7,698 nt of DNA, from NCBI GenBank assembly GCA_012271125.1, contig JAAXHB010000062.1:1-7698 (forward strand), in the 5' to 3' direction. A program made the position numbers and the translations under genes. Numbering within the stretch: the stretch's first letter is position 1; each line of letters opens with the position of its first letter. Shown in pieces: positions 4,897 to 7,698 of the stretch. The notes below the pieces were generated by a model, which saw only the letters and a program-made list of their open reading frames with translations, was not told the origin of the DNA and made no database searches. This DNA comes from Actinomycetota bacterium. Lineage in GTDB: Bacteria; Actinomycetota; Acidimicrobiia; Acidimicrobiales; Aldehydirespiratoraceae.

Positions 4897-6011
4897 TGGG
4901 GAGCACTGCAGCGCCACGTGACGTGGTTCTAGAAGATGTCAGCGTTTCGTTGGCAGGACAAAAGGTGCTTGCCGACGTCTCTTTGGTAGCAAGAGGCGGG
5001 CAAACGCTGGCACTTCTAGGACCAAGCGGCTGTGGCAAAACCACGCTTTTGCGGGTGCTCGCCGGGTTGCAACCGACTGACGCTGGTTCGGTTCGCCTCG
5101 GCGAGCAGCTTGTCAACAACGGGAAGGTTCATTTGGCAGCTGAACAGCGTGGCGTGGGCATGGTTTTTCAGGACTTTGCGCTGTTTCCGCATCTGAGCGT
5201 GGCGTCCAATGTTGCTTTCGGGTTGCCGCGGCGTGAGCGCCGCCAGGCCGGCAACGGTCGAGTAACGGAGTTGCTGGACATGCTCAACATTGCTGAGTTG
5301 TCGCAGCGTTTGCCCGGGTCGTTGTCAGGTGGGCAGCGACAACGGGTGGCGCTGGCACGTGCGCTGGCACCGCGGCCGTCTGTGTTGTTGTTAGATGAGC
5401 CGTTTTCAAGTCTTGATACGGCGTTGCGAACCGAAGTACGAGCCGAGGTAGCGGTGCTTTTGCGTGAGCTTGGCATCACTTGTGTGTTTGTGACACATGA
5501 CCAGGAAGAGGCGTTTGCTTTGGGCGATGAGGTGGCGGTGATGCGTGACGGTGCCGTGGTGCAACAGGCAGCACCCGATGAGCTATATGACCATCCGGCT
5601 GATCCGTGGGTAGCGCATTTCGTGGGTGAGGCAGACATCTTGGCGGGATTTGCTGACGGCGCGAAGGCACACACTTCTCTTGGGGCGGTTCCGTTGCAGG
5701 AAACCATGAGCGGCGCGGTGGATGTTGTCATTCGGCCACAGGAGTTGTTGCTTAGCTATAACGATGGCTTCGACGCCACGAGCGCCGAAGCTGGCTATGA
5801 CGATGGTGCCGACGCCACGAGTGCCGGTACTGACGCGAGCATTGTTCACATTGATTTTTATGGTCACGACACGCTGTATCACCTGAACTTAGGAGACGGA
5901 ACCATGGTGCGTTGTCGTGCCACCGGTGCGCCGCAGCATTCAGTGGGAGCAGCAGTCGGGGTGCGTCATAGCGGGAAACCCACGGTGTCTTATGGCAAGA
6001 GCCGACAGTGA
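4896..6011 (+). CDS. fbpC: Ferric iron ABC transporter, ATP-binding protein
   Basis: This is the cytoplasmic ATPase that powers import through the adjacent permease (371 residues). Seen: Walker A GPSGCGKT (42-49), Q-loop VFQDFALFPHLSV (Gln92), signature LSGGQ (143-147) followed by RQRVALARAL, Walker B VLLLDE (163-168), D-loop SSLD, and H-loop VTHDQEEAFAL (His201). The segment DELYDHPADPWVAHFVGEAD (229-247) and a C-terminal TOBE-like domain (VIRPQELLLS, then IVHIDFYGHDTLYHLNLGDG) are typical of the FbpC/PotA group of Fe3+, polyamine and sulfate importers. The partners identify the substrate as ferric iron. The GTG start shares one base with the fbpA stop (TAGTG), indicating translational coupling. 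The end overlaps fbpB by 20 bases. Odd: residues 288-313 are two 13-residue repeats splitting the TOBE-like domain between its conserved strands, related to the repeats in HelD. ATPase motifs are all intact, so the protein is probably functional. Confidence 0.93.
   Translation: MGSTAAPRDVVLEDVSVSLAGQKVLADVSLVARGGQTLALLGPSGCGKTTLLRVLAGLQPTDAGSVRLGEQLVNNGKVHLAAEQRGVGMVFQDFALFPHLSVASNVAFGLPRRERRQAGNGRVTELLDMLNIAELSQRLPGSLSGGQRQRVALARALAPRPSVLLLDEPFSSLDTALRTEVRAEVAVLLRELGITCVFVTHDQEEAFALGDEVAVMRDGAVVQQAAPDELYDHPADPWVAHFVGEADILAGFADGAKAHTSLGAVPLQETMSGAVDVVIRPQELLLSYNDGFDATSAEAGYDDGADATSAGTDASIVHIDFYGHDTLYHLNLGDGTMVRCRATGAPQHSVGAAVGVRHSGKPTVSYGKSRQ
5757..5834 (+). repeat. Two tandem 39-bp in-frame repeat units inside fbpC
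   Basis: Unit C (5757-5795, YNDGFDATSAEAG) and unit D (5796-5834, YDDGADATSAGTD) match at 30 of 39 bases. Both contain GACGCCACGAG, as do both helD units, in the same codon phase. Unit D shares the 17-mer GGTGCCGACGCCACGAG (5805-5821) with helD unit B (1887-1903). Unit C shares the 16-mer GACGCCACGAGCGCCG (5772-5787) with helD unit A (1860-1875). The units sit in a probable loop of the C-terminal TOBE-like domain. Confidence 0.9.
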
Positions 6012-7647
6012 CCTAAGTGTTGGAGGTGCCGCTCAAGTAACAGATAGAGCGGAGTCGCTCGACGAAACTCGTCGGGCACCAACAGTGTTGAGCGTCGCAG
6101 CCGTCGTTGTCGGCGTTCTATTCGTGTCGCCGTTTGTTTTTATTGTTTGGCGAAACATTGACCTAGGACTAAGCGGCCTTTGGAGAGAGCTGTTTTCTCG
6201 TCGTACGTTGGAACCGTTGGCACGGTCGCTGTGGCTGGCGTTCAGCGTTTCGGTCACGACGATGGTCGTTGGATTGTTATTGGCATGGTTTTTAACGCGA
6301 ACCGATGTGGTGGGGCGCAAGTTCTTGCGGGTGCTGGCACCGTTGCCGCTGGTGTTCCCAAGTTTTGTGGGAGCAACAGCTTTGGTGGCGGGTTTTGCTC
6401 CAGGTGGGCTGGTTCAGCGGCTGCTTGAGCCCTTTGGAGTTGGGACGTTGCCAAACTTTCGAGGATTTGTGGGGGCTTGGCTGGTGCTAGTGCTGTTCAC
6501 CTATCCATACGTGTACTTGCCGGCGGCGGCACGGGTCGCCACCTTGTCGCAATCGCTTCAAGACTCCGCCCGACTGCTTGGGCGAGGCCCAGTCGGGACA
6601 TTTGTTTCGGTAGTTGTGCCACAGTCGTTGACGGCTGTATTAGCCGGCGGATTGCTTGTGTTCTTGTACACGATCAGCGACTTTGGAGCTGTGACATTGC
6701 TTGGATATGACACTTTGACAGAGCAGATTTACGCCAATCGATTGTTTGATCAGCGTCGAGCTATGGCGTTGTCTTTGGTTTTGGCTGTGTGCGCGGTGTT
6801 TATAGTCGCAGCCGACAGACGGCTAACCGCACGACGAGAACGACCTGTCGCTGTAGACGATTCAGTGCCGGTGCGTGTTGGTTTGGGGCGATGGCGTTGG
6901 CCGACGACGTTGGCAGTTGGTGCCTTCATAGCCAATGCCTTACTCGGGCCGTTGCTGGTGCTGGGTTGGTGGGCGTGGCGTGGCATTAGAGCCAACTCAG
7001 CCACTGTCGGATTAGGCATCGACTTCGGTGATTTGGTGGGTCCGGCTTTGCGTTCTGCCGGAATAAGTGCTGTTACGGCAGTGGTTGCCATTGGGGTGGT
7101 ATTGCCGGTGGCTTGGATCACCGCTCGCTACCGCAGCCGTGCCGGTGAAGTTTCGAGCACAACAATGGCAGCAGGCTTTGCGTTGCCAGGTCTAGTGGTG
7201 GCAATTTCGGTTGTGTTCGTGGCGATCAATGTGCCGTTGCTACGCAACTTGTATCAGACCTTGTGGCTGCTGGTGTTCGCATATGTGGCGCACTTCGGTG
7301 CTCAGGCATTGCGCTCAGCAAGGGTGGCGGTTGAAGCCAATCCGGTATCGGTTGGTGAGGCGGCGTCGACTTTAGGGGCACGCAGGTTGAGGCGTTTTGC
7401 TGCTGTGGACGTGCCCTTGATGACTCCGGGGCTAGTCGCTGGAGGGAGTCTGGTGTTGTTATCGGTTATGAAGGAGCTACCGGCAACGTTGTTATTAGCA
7501 CCAATTGGCTTTGACACTTTGGCGACAGAGATTTGGCATGCCACCGAGACCGGGGCATGGTCACAGGCGGGGTTGGCGTCGCTTGTTCTGGTAGCTGTCG
7601 CGGGTTTGTTGACGGGGCTAGCTGGTCTGATTAGTCGACGTAGCTAG
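5992..7647 (+). CDS. fbpB: Ferric iron ABC transporter, fused two-half permease
   Basis: This inner-membrane channel subunit has 551 residues and two homologous halves (FbpB/CysW type), so one chain makes the whole transmembrane pore. Seen: a hydrophilic N-terminal tail of about 30 residues, then many hydrophobic segments, e.g. LSVAAVVVGVLFVSPFVFIV, SLWLAFSVSVTTMVVGLLLA, LVLVLFTYPYVYLPAAA and, in the second half, LLGPLLVLGWWAW and AAGFALPGLVVAISVVFVAI. Each half has an EAA-type coupling loop that docks on the ATPase: DSARLLGRGPVGTFVSVVVP, and EAASTLGARRLRRFAAVDVP near the end. The motifs FPSFVGATALV and LSVMKELPATLLL are typical of iron and thiamine permeases. The ATG at 5992 is preferred: it overlaps fbpC by 20 bases and gives a family-like length. 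An upstream start at 5917 would add 25 hydrophilic residues shadowing fbpC. It ends the operon; no terminator hairpin is visible in the last 51 bases. Confidence 0.92.
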   Translation: MARADSDLSVGGAAQVTDRAESLDETRRAPTVLSVAAVVVGVLFVSPFVFIVWRNIDLGLSGLWRELFSRRTLEPLARSLWLAFSVSVTTMVVGLLLAWFLTRTDVVGRKFLRVLAPLPLVFPSFVGATALVAGFAPGGLVQRLLEPFGVGTLPNFRGFVGAWLVLVLFTYPYVYLPAAARVATLSQSLQDSARLLGRGPVGTFVSVVVPQSLTAVLAGGLLVFLYTISDFGAVTLLGYDTLTEQIYANRLFDQRRAMALSLVLAVCAVFIVAADRRLTARRERPVAVDDSVPVRVGLGRWRWPTTLAVGAFIANALLGPLLVLGWWAWRGIRANSATVGLGIDFGDLVGPALRSAGISAVTAVVAIGVVLPVAWITARYRSRAGEVSSTTMAAGFALPGLVVAISVVFVAINVPLLRNLYQTLWLLVFAYVAHFGAQALRSARVAVEANPVSVGEAASTLGARRLRRFAAVDVPLMTPGLVAGGSLVLLSVMKELPATLLLAPIGFDTLATEIWHATETGAWSQAGLASLVLVAVAGLLTGLAGLISRRS

Positions 7648-7698
7648 TTCGTCGTTGCCGACATTGTTGTCGTCATAAGCGGTGGTAGTGGTTTAGCC

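Noticed and set aside
5168..5731. 187-codon minus-strand reading frame opposite fbpC
   Set aside because: Ser/Thr/Arg-rich composition typical of antisense shadows. The plus strand has every ABC ATPase motif.
6750..7121. 123-codon minus-strand reading frame opposite fbpB
   Set aside because: Low-complexity antisense of membrane-segment codons, with no recognisable domain.
7648..7698. Another repeat copy or the end of a convergent gene at the right edge
   Set aside because: The minus strand contains TATGACGACAACAATG, loosely like the start of a repeat unit, but it lacks the GACGCCACGAG core. Two minus-strand frames reach the edge, but neither can be recognised in 51 bases.

Overview
The window carries five protein genes and the start of a sixth. 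Codon use is moderately GC-rich. The clearest phylogenetic pointer is the actinobacterial-type HelD/HelR RNA polymerase factor. Weak or absent Shine-Dalgarno sequences, two GTG starts and a probable leaderless start fit Actinomycetota as well. I infer an actinobacterium, perhaps an uncultured or aquatic lineage such as Acidimicrobiia, but the sequence alone does not settle the class.

Left part, minus strand (1-1543): a patatin-like phospholipase/esterase gene reads leftward and is followed after 35 bases by the first 142 codons of hemE (uroporphyrinogen decarboxylase), which runs off the left edge. They look like one transcription unit. A 55-base divergent gap (1544-1598) separates them from the plus-strand genes.

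Middle (1599-3782): a 727-residue HelD-family ATPase, an RNA polymerase-remodelling protein related to UvrD-type helicases. In some actinobacteria its relatives (HelR) remove rifamycins from RNA polymerase.

Right part (3783-7647): a tightly packed three-gene ferric iron ABC importer. It encodes a lipoprotein Fe3+-binding protein, an ATPase and a fused two-half permease, with 1-nt and 20-nt overlaps. A perfect 10-bp inverted repeat with a 4-base centre overlaps both the probable -10 box and the ATG of the first gene. It is a good candidate operator. The importer brings ferric iron into the cell, and hemE acts in the haem pathway that consumes iron, so iron/haem metabolism flanks the HelD gene.

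The most unusual feature is a short repeat family inserted in frame in unrelated genes. Two tandem units encoding a D-x-G-x-D-A-T-S-x-G-x-like peptide lie in HelD (1848-1913), and two more lie in the TOBE region of the iron ATPase (5757-5834). They share exact runs of up to 17 nt and the same reading frame and strand relative to the gene. A degraded look-alike sits in the patatin gene. Two other genes carry their own in-frame tandem duplications: 18 bp in hemE and 15 bp x3 in the iron-binding protein. This pattern resembles, in principle, the in-frame palindromic elements of Rickettsia, but I cannot match it to a named family.
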